64,000 nt of DNA, from NCBI GenBank assembly GCA_021740385.1, contig JAIOZY010000018.1:1-64000 (forward strand), read 5' to 3'. The stretch comes from Prolixibacteraceae bacterium. GTDB lineage: Bacteria > Bacteroidota > Bacteroidia > Bacteroidales > Prolixibacteraceae. Below the pieces are notes generated by a model. That model saw only the letters and a program-made list of their open reading frames with translations. It had not been told where the DNA came from and ran no database searches. The position numbers and the translations under genes are program-made. Of this stretch, positions 6,535 through 15,523 are shown piece by piece; positions within the stretch are counted from its first letter, which is position 1, and each line of letters begins with the position of its first letter.

Positions 6535-9480
6535 ATGAAGAATCTGTCATCATGGGCCCTCCTCTTAATTCTCATTGTTTCTTTGCCGTTAGCCGTACTT
6601 CCGCAAAAAATTATCGGCTATAATACCGATGACCTTGAACTGGTATATTTCGGGAAGCGGTATTCGTACATGATACCACATGTAGTCTGTTCGTTCGATA
6701 ATGCCATTGCGTTTCACCGCACCTTTTGGGATTACGAACGCGACAAAACACACGTGGTGTTGAACGATTTTTCCGATTTTGGGCACGGCGGTGCCATTGC
6801 CATGCCGCGCAACCAGGTTTTTCTCGGCATCGAGCCCTACAGCTTTGCATTCAGCATTATCCCGTCGAGCGAACGTTTTCAGTGGCTTTTCAACCACGAG
6901 CTCACCCACGTAACCATGGCCGACAAAGCCAACAAAACCGACCGCTTTTGGCGGAAAGTTTTTTTCGGTAAAGTGCTTCGCAACGAGCGGCAACCCATAT
7001 CGGCACTGTGGAGCTACCTTACAGTGCCGCGCTGGTACGCCCCGCGCTGGTACCACGAGGGCATTGCCTGTTTTATGGAAACCTGGATGAGCGGCGGGCT
7101 GGGCCGTGCCATGGGTAGTTACGACGAGATGTATTTCCGCAGCATCGTAGCCGGCAACCACCAGCTTTATTCGGTGGTGGGCCTTGAAACCGAAGGTACC
7201 ACGGTCGATTTTCAGGTGGGCGCCAATGCCTACCTTTACGGCACACGCTTTGTCGATTACCTGGCATACGAATACGGCATACCAAAACTGAAAGATTTTT
7301 ACCAGCGCGACAATACCAGCCGTGCTTTCTATGCTTCACAGTTTAAAAAAGTATACGGGCTCAGCATTCACGATGCCTGGAACCGCTGGATTGATTTTGA
7401 AAAAGATTTTCAGCAACAAAACCTGAAACGCGTAAGCGAATACCCCCTGACAAAATTCACGCCCATCACTTCGAAAAACCTGGGCAACATGTCGAAATAC
7501 GGATACAACCCGAAAACGGGTAAAATCATCGCGGCCATTAACCACCCGGGCATCATTTCGCAAATAGCCCAAATCGACATCGCCACGGGCAGGGTTGAAA
7601 AACTGGCCACGCTCGATTCGCCCATGCTGTATAATTCAACCCACCTCGCTTACGATGCCCGCAACGAACGGGTTTTCATTACCGAACAAAACAATAACTA
7701 CCGCAGCTTAGTGGAAATTGATGTACGCAAAAAACACAAAAAAACACGCATCCGCTTTTCCCGCACGGGCGAGCTGGCCTACAACCCAACCGACAGCACT
7801 TTGTGGGGCGTGCAGCACGATAACGGCTACTCACGACTGGTAAAAATACCGGCACCGTACAACGAAATAGTCCCCATGTATTCGGCGCCATTCGGCAAAT
7901 CGTTGTTCGACCTGGCCATATCGAACGACGGAGAAACCATCATCTCGTCACTCACGGGTGTGCGGGGCGAACAGGCCGTGATCAAATTCGACATTGACCA
8001 ACTGGAAACCGGCAATAAAAATTTCGAAACCATTTACGAGCTGGATGAAAACACGCTCACCCAATTCAAATTTTCGCCCGACGATAAGTACATCATCGGA
8101 ACATCCGACTATACAGGCATTTCAAACGTGTGGCGCATCAATCTTAAAACAAAAGACTTTGAACTTCTTTCAAATATCGAAACCGGCTTTTTCATGCCCC
8201 TGCAACACAAGCCCGATTCGCTCATTGTGCTAAAATTCGAACGCGACGGTATGATACCGGGCATTATACCCATCGAGGTTTTGAACGACGCCAACGCCAT
8301 TGAATACCTCGGAAACCGTGTGGCCGAAAAAAACCCGGAAGTCAAAGAGTGGGTACTGCCGGTTCCCGAAAAAATAAATACCGACACCATCCGAAGCCGC
8401 GAAAGCAAATACCGCATACTCCGGAAAATGAAAATAAACAGTGCCTACCCCGATATTGCCGGGTATAAAAACACCGTAGCCGTTGGCTACCGCTTCAACA
8501 TCAGCGACCCGTTGGCACTGAGTACCATCAATCTGTTTGTGGGCACATCGCCGTGGTCGGGTTACGAAAACAAACAAAAAATTCACGCGCAAGTCGATTG
8601 GAAATACTGGAACTGGAATTTACTGGCATCGTACAACAAAACCGACTTTTACGACCTGTTTGGCCCAACCAAACGCAGCCGCGCCGGCTACATGGCCGGG
8701 TTAACCTACGGAAAGAAACATTCCTTATTCAAACCGCTTATTTTTCATTACAAGGCGGGTATTTACACCTATGGCGACCTTGAGGTATTGCCACAATATC
8801 AGAATGTGGCCTCGCCCATACGCAATTTCCAGGCGGCGAATGTTACAGGGGGAATTGAAAAAACACGCAAAACCCTCGGAGGCACCGATGACGAAACGGG
8901 ATTTACCTGGGATATTGATGCAACAGCAATATATGCCGGTGGCAATTTATACCCCACCCTGCAATCGAACCAAAGCATTGGTTTTTTATTGCCGGCAATA
9001 CGCAACACCAGCCTGTGGCTGCGAAACAGCATTGGCCAATCGTTTGGCAGCAGGGAATCGGCACTGTCGCACTTCTATTTCGGGGGCTTCCGCAATAATT
9101 ATGTCGATTGGCAGCCTTCGGCACAATACCGCAAACCACTGGCATTCCCCGGGGCCGAAATCGACGAGATAAAGGCCCACAACTACATTAAAACCATGGG
9201 CGAACTGAATTTAAAGCCCATCAGGCTGCGTAACGTGGGAGCAACATGGCTCTATCCAACCTTTATAAAAACATCTTTTTTCACCACACACTTAATTACT
9301 GATTTCGATAAGGGCAATCTTACCAGAAATATTTTTAATTTTGGTGCACAGCTCGATGTTCAGTTGGTGCTTTTTTCGTACCTGAAAACCACATGGTCGG
9401 CAGGTTATGCTTTCAAAACCGAACAAAACAGGCCAACTACCGGGCAGTTAATGCTTTCAGTAAAACTACTGGGCAACTAA
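6535..9480 (+). CDS. gluzincin-like metallopeptidase with beta-propeller and outer-membrane barrel
   Basis: 981 residues from the ATG at 6535, which opens a clear signal peptide; the frame extends upstream without coding character. The N-terminal domain carries HELTH (His121, Glu122, His125) and, about 50 residues later, WYHEG (Glu175), the usual third zinc ligand of gluzincins. Residues of about 330-640 form TolB/PD40-type propeller blades, such as FSPDDKYIIGTSDYTGISNVW. The last 300 residues alternate in a pattern typical of an outer-membrane beta-barrel and end with a hydrophobic strand, LMLSVKLLGN. It is probably an outer-membrane peptidase with an exposed propeller. Downstream of the sigma module it may be the effector of that response. 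Confidence 0.75.
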   Translation: MKNLSSWALLLILIVSLPLAVLPQKIIGYNTDDLELVYFGKRYSYMIPHVVCSFDNAIAFHRTFWDYERDKTHVVLNDFSDFGHGGAIAMPRNQVFLGIEPYSFAFSIIPSSERFQWLFNHELTHVTMADKANKTDRFWRKVFFGKVLRNERQPISALWSYLTVPRWYAPRWYHEGIACFMETWMSGGLGRAMGSYDEMYFRSIVAGNHQLYSVVGLETEGTTVDFQVGANAYLYGTRFVDYLAYEYGIPKLKDFYQRDNTSRAFYASQFKKVYGLSIHDAWNRWIDFEKDFQQQNLKRVSEYPLTKFTPITSKNLGNMSKYGYNPKTGKIIAAINHPGIISQIAQIDIATGRVEKLATLDSPMLYNSTHLAYDARNERVFITEQNNNYRSLVEIDVRKKHKKTRIRFSRTGELAYNPTDSTLWGVQHDNGYSRLVKIPAPYNEIVPMYSAPFGKSLFDLAISNDGETIISSLTGVRGEQAVIKFDIDQLETGNKNFETIYELDENTLTQFKFSPDDKYIIGTSDYTGISNVWRINLKTKDFELLSNIETGFFMPLQHKPDSLIVLKFERDGMIPGIIPIEVLNDANAIEYLGNRVAEKNPEVKEWVLPVPEKINTDTIRSRESKYRILRKMKINSAYPDIAGYKNTVAVGYRFNISDPLALSTINLFVGTSPWSGYENKQKIHAQVDWKYWNWNLLASYNKTDFYDLFGPTKRSRAGYMAGLTYGKKHSLFKPLIFHYKAGIYTYGDLEVLPQYQNVASPIRNFQAANVTGGIEKTRKTLGGTDDETGFTWDIDATAIYAGGNLYPTLQSNQSIGFLLPAIRNTSLWLRNSIGQSFGSRESALSHFYFGGFRNNYVDWQPSAQYRKPLAFPGAEIDEIKAHNYIKTMGELNLKPIRLRNVGATWLYPTFIKTSFFTTHLITDFDKGNLTRNIFNFGAQLDVQLVLFSYLKTTWSAGYAFKTEQNRPTTGQLMLSVKLLGN

Positions 9481-9515
9481 TGTGCATTAAAACAATTAAC
9501 TAAAATATTAATATT

Positions 9516-10367
9516 ATGAAAAGTGTTTTCTCGAAACTCGTCCTGTTATTGGCCTTAACAACATTTATTGCAACAGGGTGCAACCAACAGGCAAAAAAAT
9601 CAAAAGGTACTACTTCCGATGGGAAAGAAGCATCGGTTGAAGTGGAACAGTTCGATGCGGTAAAAATGAAAGACCAGATTGTTGAAATCATCCAAAACAT
9701 GCCAAAAACGTCCGAAGTGGCTGAGATGTTAAACAAAGCCGGTGCTTCCTACATCATCGACCTTACCGTTCCGGCCGAAGATGCCGAAAGGCTTATGACC
9801 ACCAACCAGCTCAGCCTGGGACTTGGCATGTTCGCCTTCGATTTTGAATACGCCAACGTGTACAACCGTACCGATAAAGTAGCCGAAATTGGTGAAATAG
9901 AAAAAGGTATCATCCGTGAGCTGGGGCTCGAAGCTGAGCTCACCTCTTCGGAAGGATATGTTGAACGCATTAAAGAAAATGCCGACAATGCCGATTCAGT
10001 CAATTACCTGGTTACCGCGGCCATGAACCATGTACACCAAAAGTTTGCAGCAAGCGACCGCCCCGATGTTTATGCCCTGGCCGTAATTGGCGGAAACGTT
10101 GAAGCCCTTTACGTGTTAACACAACTGACCCTTTTTGCCAACGACAATACCGAATTCCTGAACATCCTCACCAACCAGAAAGAACGGGTAAAAACGGTAT
10201 TTTCATTGCTTGAGCTTATGTCGGGCGACGAAACGGTTAAGCCGTATTATGACGAGCTTAAACCCGTTGCCGAAATTTTTAAAACAAACGAAACAATGGG
10301 TGAAGAACAGTTGAAAGAAATGGTACCGCTGATTGAAAAAGCACGGAACACCATGCTTCAGAAATAA
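9516..10367 (+). CDS. lipoprotein of unknown function
   Basis: 283 residues with a clear lipoprotein signal: a hydrophobic stretch then FIATGC, Cys22. The mature protein is mostly helical and acidic, with segments such as VEIIQNMPKTSEVAEMLNKA and LGLGMFAFDFEYANVYNRTD. I do not recognise a characterised domain, though proteins with this look recur in Bacteroidota. It starts 35 nt after the metallopeptidase gene and may share its transcript. A strong hairpin follows at 10381-10426, so the unit probably ends here. Confidence 0.7.
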   Translation: MKSVFSKLVLLLALTTFIATGCNQQAKKSKGTTSDGKEASVEVEQFDAVKMKDQIVEIIQNMPKTSEVAEMLNKAGASYIIDLTVPAEDAERLMTTNQLSLGLGMFAFDFEYANVYNRTDKVAEIGEIEKGIIRELGLEAELTSSEGYVERIKENADNADSVNYLVTAAMNHVHQKFAASDRPDVYALAVIGGNVEALYVLTQLTLFANDNTEFLNILTNQKERVKTVFSLLELMSGDETVKPYYDELKPVAEIFKTNETMGEEQLKEMVPLIEKARNTMLQK

Positions 10368-10380
10368 TTTTTTCACACGG

Positions 10381-10426
10381 GGGCGCAAAAAAATAGCATG
10401 TTATTAACTGTTATTTCTTTGCGCCC
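10381..10426 (+). terminator. long hairpin after the lipoprotein gene (terminator or interspersed repeat)
   Basis: GGGCGCAAAAAAATA (10381-10395) pairs with TATTTCTTTGCGCCC (10412-10426) with one mismatch over 15 bp and a 16-nt loop. It starts 13 nt after the stop codon. The CTTTGCGCC-type sequence resembles dispersed intergenic repeats in Bacteroidota genomes, so it may be a repeat that also works as a terminator. Confidence 0.6.
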
Positions 10427-10493
10427 TCGCGCCTTTGCGGTAAAAAAATAATTTTGGAAAAGAACGGCTCCGTTTCTCTTTAAACCAAGTTCG

Positions 10494-13400
10494 ATGAACG
10501 AAACTACACTAAATGCACTCATTAACCTTTTTGCCATTTTTTCGTCGTTAAGCGAATCGAAAAAAGAGGAAGCGGTACAGAATTTTTCGTTCTACCTGCA
10601 ACTGCACCTCGGCATATCGGGGCCCGGCGAATACCTGGAACTTTTTGAAGAACTGCTCGACCTGTACGGCGTTGACGGCGAACCGGCCATACCGTTCGAC
10701 ATGAACGAACAGGCCCGGAAAATTTGTACGCACATTAAAAGCCGCCTGCAAAAAGAGGAACAGGTTGTGGTGTTCCTGCGCTTCCTCGAAATGGCCCGGG
10801 GCGGCAACCTCAAAAAAGCAAAACAACTGATTGAAACCATTGCCGAAGTTTTCGAAATTGACGAAACCGAACGCGAACGGTTTATGTCGTTCATTTTTTA
10901 CCGCTCATCAAAAAACATCAAACAACCGGGGTTTATTTTAATCGACAACAATGAAAACTGCCGCAATAAAAACCTGAAACACCGTTACGAAAAAAACTTA
11001 GACGGGGAATTGCTTTTCCTGAAATCGCCCCTCATCAACCATTTCATTTTTATTTTTAACGGGAAAGAAGACCTCACCCTCGAGGGCAACCCCATTGTGC
11101 CGAGCCGGTTTTATGCCTTCAAAGAAGGCAGCATTATCAGGGGCACGCGCATTGCACCCATCTACTACACCGACATTGCCCCTTTTTTTACCGACACCAA
11201 AACCGTTACGCCCTTTCAGTTTTCGGGCGACGAGATTGAATTCAAATTCAAAAACAGCAACAACGGGCTCCACCGGTTTTCTTTTTCGGAACAATCGGGG
11301 CAACTGATTGCCATTATGGGCGGCAGCGGCGTTGGAAAATCAACACTGCTGAACATCCTCAACGGGAACATCCCGGTACAGAAAGGATCGGTGAAAATTA
11401 ATGAACACGACATTTACAAAAACCCCAAAGCCATTGAAGGGCTGATTGGCTACGTGCCCCAGGACGACCTGCTTTTTGAAGACCTCACCGTTTGGGAGAA
11501 CCTGTATTACGCGGCCCGCCTCAGCTTCGACAACCTCACGAAAGAAGCGATCAACAAAAAGGTTTCGTCGCTTTTAAACGAGCTGGAACTTCTCCCCTTT
11601 AAAGATTTAAAAGTGGGCAACCCACTGAAAAAAATCATTAGCGGCGGACAGCGAAAACGCCTGAACGTGGCGCTTGAACTGATCAGGGAACCCTCGATAC
11701 TGTTTGTTGATGAACCCACATCGGGGCTCTCATCAACCGACTCGGAAAAGGTAATGCACCTGTTGAAACAACAAGCCCGGAAAGGGAAACTGGTGTTTGT
11801 AAACATCCACCAGCCGTCGTCGGCCATTTTTAAGCTGTTCGACAAGCTGTGGATACTCGACAAAGGCGGCAGGCCCATTTATGCCGGCAACCCGCTCGAT
11901 GCCATCATCTATTTTAAACAGGAGGTGAACCACATCAATGCCGATGTATGCGAGTGCTCGAAGTGCGGCAACGTAAACCCCGAGCAGGTGCTCGAAATTG
12001 TGGAAACGAAACAGATCGACAGCTCGGGTAACTTCACCTCCGAACGACGCTTCTCGCCCGAATACTGGTACAAGCGGTTCAGGGAATTCCAGGCCGGCAG
12101 AAAAACAGCCACACAAAACGAAAACATACTGCCCAAATCGGGCTTCAAAAAACCGGGCCTGTTAAAACAGTTCCTCATCTTTTTTGAGCGAAACATCCGC
12201 ACCAAAATCTCCGACCGGCAATACATGCTCATCAACCTGCTGGAAGCACCGGTGCTTGCAGCCATTGTGGCGTATTTCACCCGCTTTGCCGAAGCCGAAA
12301 AATACATCTTCTTCGAAAATAAAAGCCTCATTTCGTACCTGTTCATGTCCATCGTGGTGATTTTGTTCATGGGCATGAGCGTGAGCGCCGAAGAGATCAT
12401 CAAAGATCGGAAAATATTGCAGCGCGAATCGTTCCTCAACCTGAGCCGGTTCAGCTACCTGAGTGCAAAAATCCGCTTCCTCGTGTTGCTTTCGGCATTC
12501 CAGGCTTTTTCATTTGTCCTGGTTGGGAACCTGATACTCGGCATTCACCACATGAACTTAGTGTACTGGCTGGTACTGTTCTCAACAGCCGTGTTTTCCA
12601 ACTTCCTGGGACTGAACATTTCATCGGCTTTCGATTCGGTGGTAACCATCTACATTCTGATCCCCTTGTTGCTGATACCGCAAATACTGTTGTGCGGGGT
12701 TATTGTAAAATTCGACGACCTGCAAAGCAAAACGGCCGACAAAGATGCCGTGCCGGTTGTGGGCGACCTGATGGTATCGCGCTGGGCATTCGAGGCCCTG
12801 GCGGTTGAACAGTATAAAAGCAACCGCTACATGATCCACTTTTTCGAAGTTGAAAAAGAGATGGCCCGGGCACGCTTCCGCTCCGACCTGCTCACAACCG
12901 AACTTATCGGACAGGTTGACCTGGTGTCGGGTTGGATAAAACTGAACAAGGGAAAAAGCGAGATAGCACAAAAGCTGAACCTCATCAAAAACGAAATCAT
13001 TGAACTGGACAATGAAGAAGCGCTGCCACCGTTTAGTTACACCAACAAGCTGACACCCGAACGGTTCACACAGTCCGTGGCCGATTCAACCAAAGCACAC
13101 CTCGAAAAAATTAAGGCATACCACGGCAAAAAATACAGCGAAAAACGAAAGACAAAAGACCGGAAAAGCCGCGATTTGGGTAGCGACTACCTCTACACCC
13201 TGAAACTGAAACACCATAACAAATCGCTTGAAGCACTGATGCTGAATTCCGATTTGAAAGATTATTACCGCGAAACCCCGAACGGCATCATGCAAAAAGT
13301 GGCCCCGGTTTACAAAGCACCCGATTTTAAAAGCGGACGCGCCCATTTCCTCACATCGCACAAAAACTTTTTGGGGCTGAAAATCGGTACACTGTGGTTT

Positions 13401-13511
13401 AACCTCGCCGTTATCTGGCTCATAAACCTGTTGCTGTACCTGGCATTGTATTACGACTGGCTGCGAAAAATCATTCATATTTCAACCGTTATAAAAATCA
13501 AAAAGAAATGA
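10494..13511 (+). CDS. ABCG-type ABC transporter (ATPase-permease fusion) with TerB-like N-terminus
   Basis: 1005 residues. About 1-150 form an acidic helical domain resembling TerB (tellurite-resistance type). The ATPase follows with Walker A GGSGVGKST (about 280), signature ISGGQRKRLNVALE (about 382) and Walker B ILFVDEPTSGL (about 405). Then come a Cys cluster CECSKCGN (about 485) and an ABC2 membrane domain (about 585-760) that includes the E-E-I-I-K-D-R-K-I-L-Q-R-E helix typical of ABCG. A long charged insert precedes a final transmembrane helix near 970. It is probably an exporter or lipid/cell-wall extruder; the substrate is unknown. The next gene overlaps it by 4 nt. Confidence 0.85.
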   Translation: MNETTLNALINLFAIFSSLSESKKEEAVQNFSFYLQLHLGISGPGEYLELFEELLDLYGVDGEPAIPFDMNEQARKICTHIKSRLQKEEQVVVFLRFLEMARGGNLKKAKQLIETIAEVFEIDETERERFMSFIFYRSSKNIKQPGFILIDNNENCRNKNLKHRYEKNLDGELLFLKSPLINHFIFIFNGKEDLTLEGNPIVPSRFYAFKEGSIIRGTRIAPIYYTDIAPFFTDTKTVTPFQFSGDEIEFKFKNSNNGLHRFSFSEQSGQLIAIMGGSGVGKSTLLNILNGNIPVQKGSVKINEHDIYKNPKAIEGLIGYVPQDDLLFEDLTVWENLYYAARLSFDNLTKEAINKKVSSLLNELELLPFKDLKVGNPLKKIISGGQRKRLNVALELIREPSILFVDEPTSGLSSTDSEKVMHLLKQQARKGKLVFVNIHQPSSAIFKLFDKLWILDKGGRPIYAGNPLDAIIYFKQEVNHINADVCECSKCGNVNPEQVLEIVETKQIDSSGNFTSERRFSPEYWYKRFREFQAGRKTATQNENILPKSGFKKPGLLKQFLIFFERNIRTKISDRQYMLINLLEAPVLAAIVAYFTRFAEAEKYIFFENKSLISYLFMSIVVILFMGMSVSAEEIIKDRKILQRESFLNLSRFSYLSAKIRFLVLLSAFQAFSFVLVGNLILGIHHMNLVYWLVLFSTAVFSNFLGLNISSAFDSVVTIYILIPLLLIPQILLCGVIVKFDDLQSKTADKDAVPVVGDLMVSRWAFEALAVEQYKSNRYMIHFFEVEKEMARARFRSDLLTTELIGQVDLVSGWIKLNKGKSEIAQKLNLIKNEIIELDNEEALPPFSYTNKLTPERFTQSVADSTKAHLEKIKAYHGKKYSEKRKTKDRKSRDLGSDYLYTLKLKHHNKSLEALMLNSDLKDYYRETPNGIMQKVAPVYKAPDFKSGRAHFLTSHKNFLGLKIGTLWFNLAVIWLINLLLYLALYYDWLRKIIHISTVIKIKKK

Positions 13512-14725
13512 AAACCATGAGGTTATTTATCGGCACAGCTTTTTTAGTTGTGCTCCTTTTTTCATGCAAAACCGACGACGAGATTGCGTCAACCACCTTA
13601 ACCAAAATTGAATCGATAGCATACATTACCGAAAATTACCCGCCTTACAATTATTACGAAGGCGATCATTTTCATGGCCTTGCAACAGAGCTGCTGGTTG
13701 AAATCTGGAACAACATGGGCGTTAACCTCACAAACGAAGACATTGTTCTGATGGATTGGGACGATGGCTACAATAAAACCCTGAGCGAGGAAAACACCGT
13801 GCTCTTCTCAACGGCCAAAATACCCGAACGGGAAAACCTTTTTAAATGGGTTGGCCCCATAACCGTGATTAACGAAAGCATTATTGCACGGGCAGGCTCG
13901 GGGATTACCATTAGCACCGAAGCCGATTTGGCAAACCATTCAATTGGCGTTGTGAAGGATTACAGCAACATCTCGCTGCTGAACGAACGGGGCATTCAAA
14001 CAAGCGAACTCACCGAAGTTGCAAACGCCGAACAGCTTTACACGAAACTAACCAATGGCGAAGTCGACTGCATTGCCTTTTCCGAAACCACCGGCAACAT
14101 CATCATCAACGCGCTGGGCTATTCGCCCGGTGATTTTGTTTCGGTCTATACCCTCAGCTCAACCGAAATATATTACGCCTTCAATATAAATACCGATAAC
14201 AAGGTTATTGAAGCTTACCAAACGACCCTGGAAAAACTGAAGGAAGAAAAAGCCGCCGACGGGTTTAGCGTGTATGAAAAAATACTGAGCAGCTACCGGT
14301 TAATCCAGCACTCGGACGATGGCATTACCGAACAGATGGTGATTGACCTGGTGGAACAAACGGCTGCCGACCTCGAAACCAACCGGGATGCAACCTTAAC
14401 GAGTATTAACAACGGCAATGCCCCGTACAAAAACCCCGGTAACAGCGCACTCTACGCGTTTGTTTACGACACCACCGTTACCATTTTGGCCCATGCCACC
14501 AACCCCTCGCTTGTGGGAAAATGCCTGAAAGGAAAACCCGATGTAACGGGCAAAAACTTCAGGGACGACATTGTAAACGGTGCGCTGAAAAACGGCACGG
14601 GCTGGGTCGATTACATTTACTCGAAACCCGACCGGGGCGGGCTGTACCAGAAAACAAGCTACTACAAACTAACCATTGGCAGCACGGGCGAAAAGTTAAT
14701 TGTGTGCGCGGGGAAGTATAAATAG
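13508..14725 (+). CDS. lipoprotein with SBP_bac_3 binding domain and C-terminal Cache domain
   Basis: 405 residues. The signal peptide ends LLFSC (lipid-modified Cys). Residues of about 35-260 match the family 3 periplasmic solute-binding fold, with YITENYPPYNYYEG at the start and TNGEVDCIAFSETTGN later. Residues of about 275-405 look like a single Cache (sCache_2) domain: NPSLVGKCL, GKNFRDDIV and GTGWVDYIYSKPDRGG. Joining these two ligand-binding domains in one lipoprotein, with no kinase or methyl-acceptor region, is unusual. The ATG overlaps the stop of the ABC exporter (ATGA), so the proteins are probably translated together and may cooperate. Confidence 0.75.
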   Translation: MKTMRLFIGTAFLVVLLFSCKTDDEIASTTLTKIESIAYITENYPPYNYYEGDHFHGLATELLVEIWNNMGVNLTNEDIVLMDWDDGYNKTLSEENTVLFSTAKIPERENLFKWVGPITVINESIIARAGSGITISTEADLANHSIGVVKDYSNISLLNERGIQTSELTEVANAEQLYTKLTNGEVDCIAFSETTGNIIINALGYSPGDFVSVYTLSSTEIYYAFNINTDNKVIEAYQTTLEKLKEEKAADGFSVYEKILSSYRLIQHSDDGITEQMVIDLVEQTAADLETNRDATLTSINNGNAPYKNPGNSALYAFVYDTTVTILAHATNPSLVGKCLKGKPDVTGKNFRDDIVNGALKNGTGWVDYIYSKPDRGGLYQKTSYYKLTIGSTGEKLIVCAGKYK

Positions 14726-14751
14726 CGCCTCACCCCTAAAGCCTCTCCCCT

Positions 14752-14772
14752 GGCCCCTCTCCCGAGGAGAGG
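14752..14772. repeat. GC-rich hairpin of an intergenic repeat
   Basis: CCCCTCTCC (14752-14760) and GGAGAGGGG (14764-14772) form a perfect 9-bp stem with a CGA loop, 26 nt after the binding-protein stop codon. The surrounding pyrimidine-rich text resembles a dispersed Bacteroidota spacer repeat. It may also end transcription. Confidence 0.6.
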
Positions 14773-14842
14773 GGGATTGGCCGCGGCATGGGACAGGAAA
14801 TTGCCGGTAAAAGGGTACTGTACCTGTTGGTGGGGAAAAATT

Positions 14843-14889
14843 GGGGCGGCACAAAAGCACGTAAGGCGGAGTAAAGCTGGTTTTATCGG
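14843..14889 (+). repeat. direct repeat left of the ParDE island
   Basis: A 47-nt unit that matches 15779-15825 at 41 of 47 positions (core AAAAGCACGTAAGGCG). The two copies bracket the toxin-antitoxin locus, 936 bp apart from start to start. Confidence 0.7.
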
Positions 14890-14933
14890 GAAGGGCAGAT
14901 TCAATCATTGTCTATTAATCTAACTATCATTGG

Positions 14934-14963
14934 ATTAATCCGGATTTTCAATCTGGATTAGCG
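14934..14963. repeat. CCGGATT palindromic repeat, left copy
   Basis: Contains AATCCGGATTTTCAATCTGGATT, an imperfect hairpin. A related hairpin, CCGGATTGAAAATCCGG, lies in inverted orientation at 15645-15661 on the other side of the toxin-antitoxin genes. Confidence 0.6.
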
Positions 14964-14967
14964 ATGG

Positions 14968-15255
14968 TTAAAGGATATTGGTAATATCTTGCCTTCCAAT
15001 AATTGTCATTATCTCAACGGTACCATTATTTATTCGGTAGTAAATACTATCAACACCACATACACAACGCCGGTATCCTTTTTTTATATAATCTACTGAC
15101 TCGAAAGCAAATGGTTGTTTTTCAATGATTTCAAAAAAATCAAAAAAAGAATTGAAGTACTTATCTGCCTGATCTATTCCAAAATTTTCGACGCCATAAT
15201 GATGGATACGAATTAAATCATCTTTAGCCTAATTACTCAATCGATAGTTAGCCAT
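14968..15255 (-). pseudogene. parE: ParE/RelE-type toxin with in-frame amber codon
   Basis: Reading from the ATG at 15255, the frame encodes MANYRLSN, a TAG stop at codon 9 (15231-15229), then AKDDLIRIHHYG and a complete ParE-like domain ending GRQDITNIL before TAA. The continuation has the ParE hallmarks: a helical start, FFEIIEKQPF, YRRCVCGVDSIYYR and IMTIIGRQD. In intact relatives codon 9 is normally Lys or Glu, each one substitution from TAG. The start overlaps the antitoxin stop by 8 nt, as in working type II loci. It is most likely an inactivated toxin. Suppression or a sequencing error are the alternatives. Confidence 0.85.
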
Positions 15256-15487
15256 TAAGCAAAGATTTTGATTGTTTCAAAATTTGCTCTTTAGTATCTT
15301 CAGTAAAACCACTGTTTTCAGACCGTTCTAACTTTGCTCTTATCCAGTTAATTTGAACTTGTTGTTTACGGGCTTGTCGTATCAAGTCATTAACGAGTTC
15401 GCTTTTGCTTGAGTATTCCTTACTTTCAACCAGTGCTTTTAACCACTCATCATTGGGTTTAGTGAAAGAAATGCTTTGTCGTGCCAT
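15248..15487 (-). CDS. parD: ParD/CopG-family antitoxin
   Basis: 79 residues. The N-terminus (MARQSISFTKPNDEWLKALV) is a ribbon-helix-helix DNA-binding segment, followed by YSSKSELVNDLIRQARKQQ, the second helix pair typical of ParD. The charged C-terminal tail (about 48-79) would wrap the toxin. The gene is intact and precedes the broken parE with an 8-nt overlap. A perfect 26-bp palindrome lies 10 nt upstream of its start and overlaps the promoter, which fits autorepression. With the toxin disrupted it may persist as a free repressor or anti-toxin. Confidence 0.9.
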   Translation of the reverse strand: MARQSISFTKPNDEWLKALVESKEYSSKSELVNDLIRQARKQQVQINWIRAKLERSENSGFTEDTKEQILKQSKSLLNG

Positions 15488-15497
15488 AATTAAAATC

Positions 15498-15523
15498 TTA
15501 TTGGTGTAAAATTACACCAATAA
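15498..15523 (-). promoter_or_regulatory. parDE autoregulatory operator over the promoter
   Basis: TTATTGGTGTAA, AA, TTACACCAATAA is a perfect 26-bp palindrome. On the minus strand it contains TAATTTTA (15514-15507), one mismatch from the -7 box TAnnTTTG, and a TTG (15537-15535) lies 20 nt further upstream as a -33 element. A ParD dimer or dimer pair bound here would block the promoter. Confidence 0.8.

Noticed and set aside
6589-7161. 190-codon minus-strand frame
   Set aside because: Antisense to the zinc-site region of the metallopeptidase gene; explained by codon bias.
11909-12439. 176-codon open frame on the minus strand
   Set aside because: Lies wholly inside the ABC transporter gene on the other strand, has no family match and odd composition; a shadow frame.
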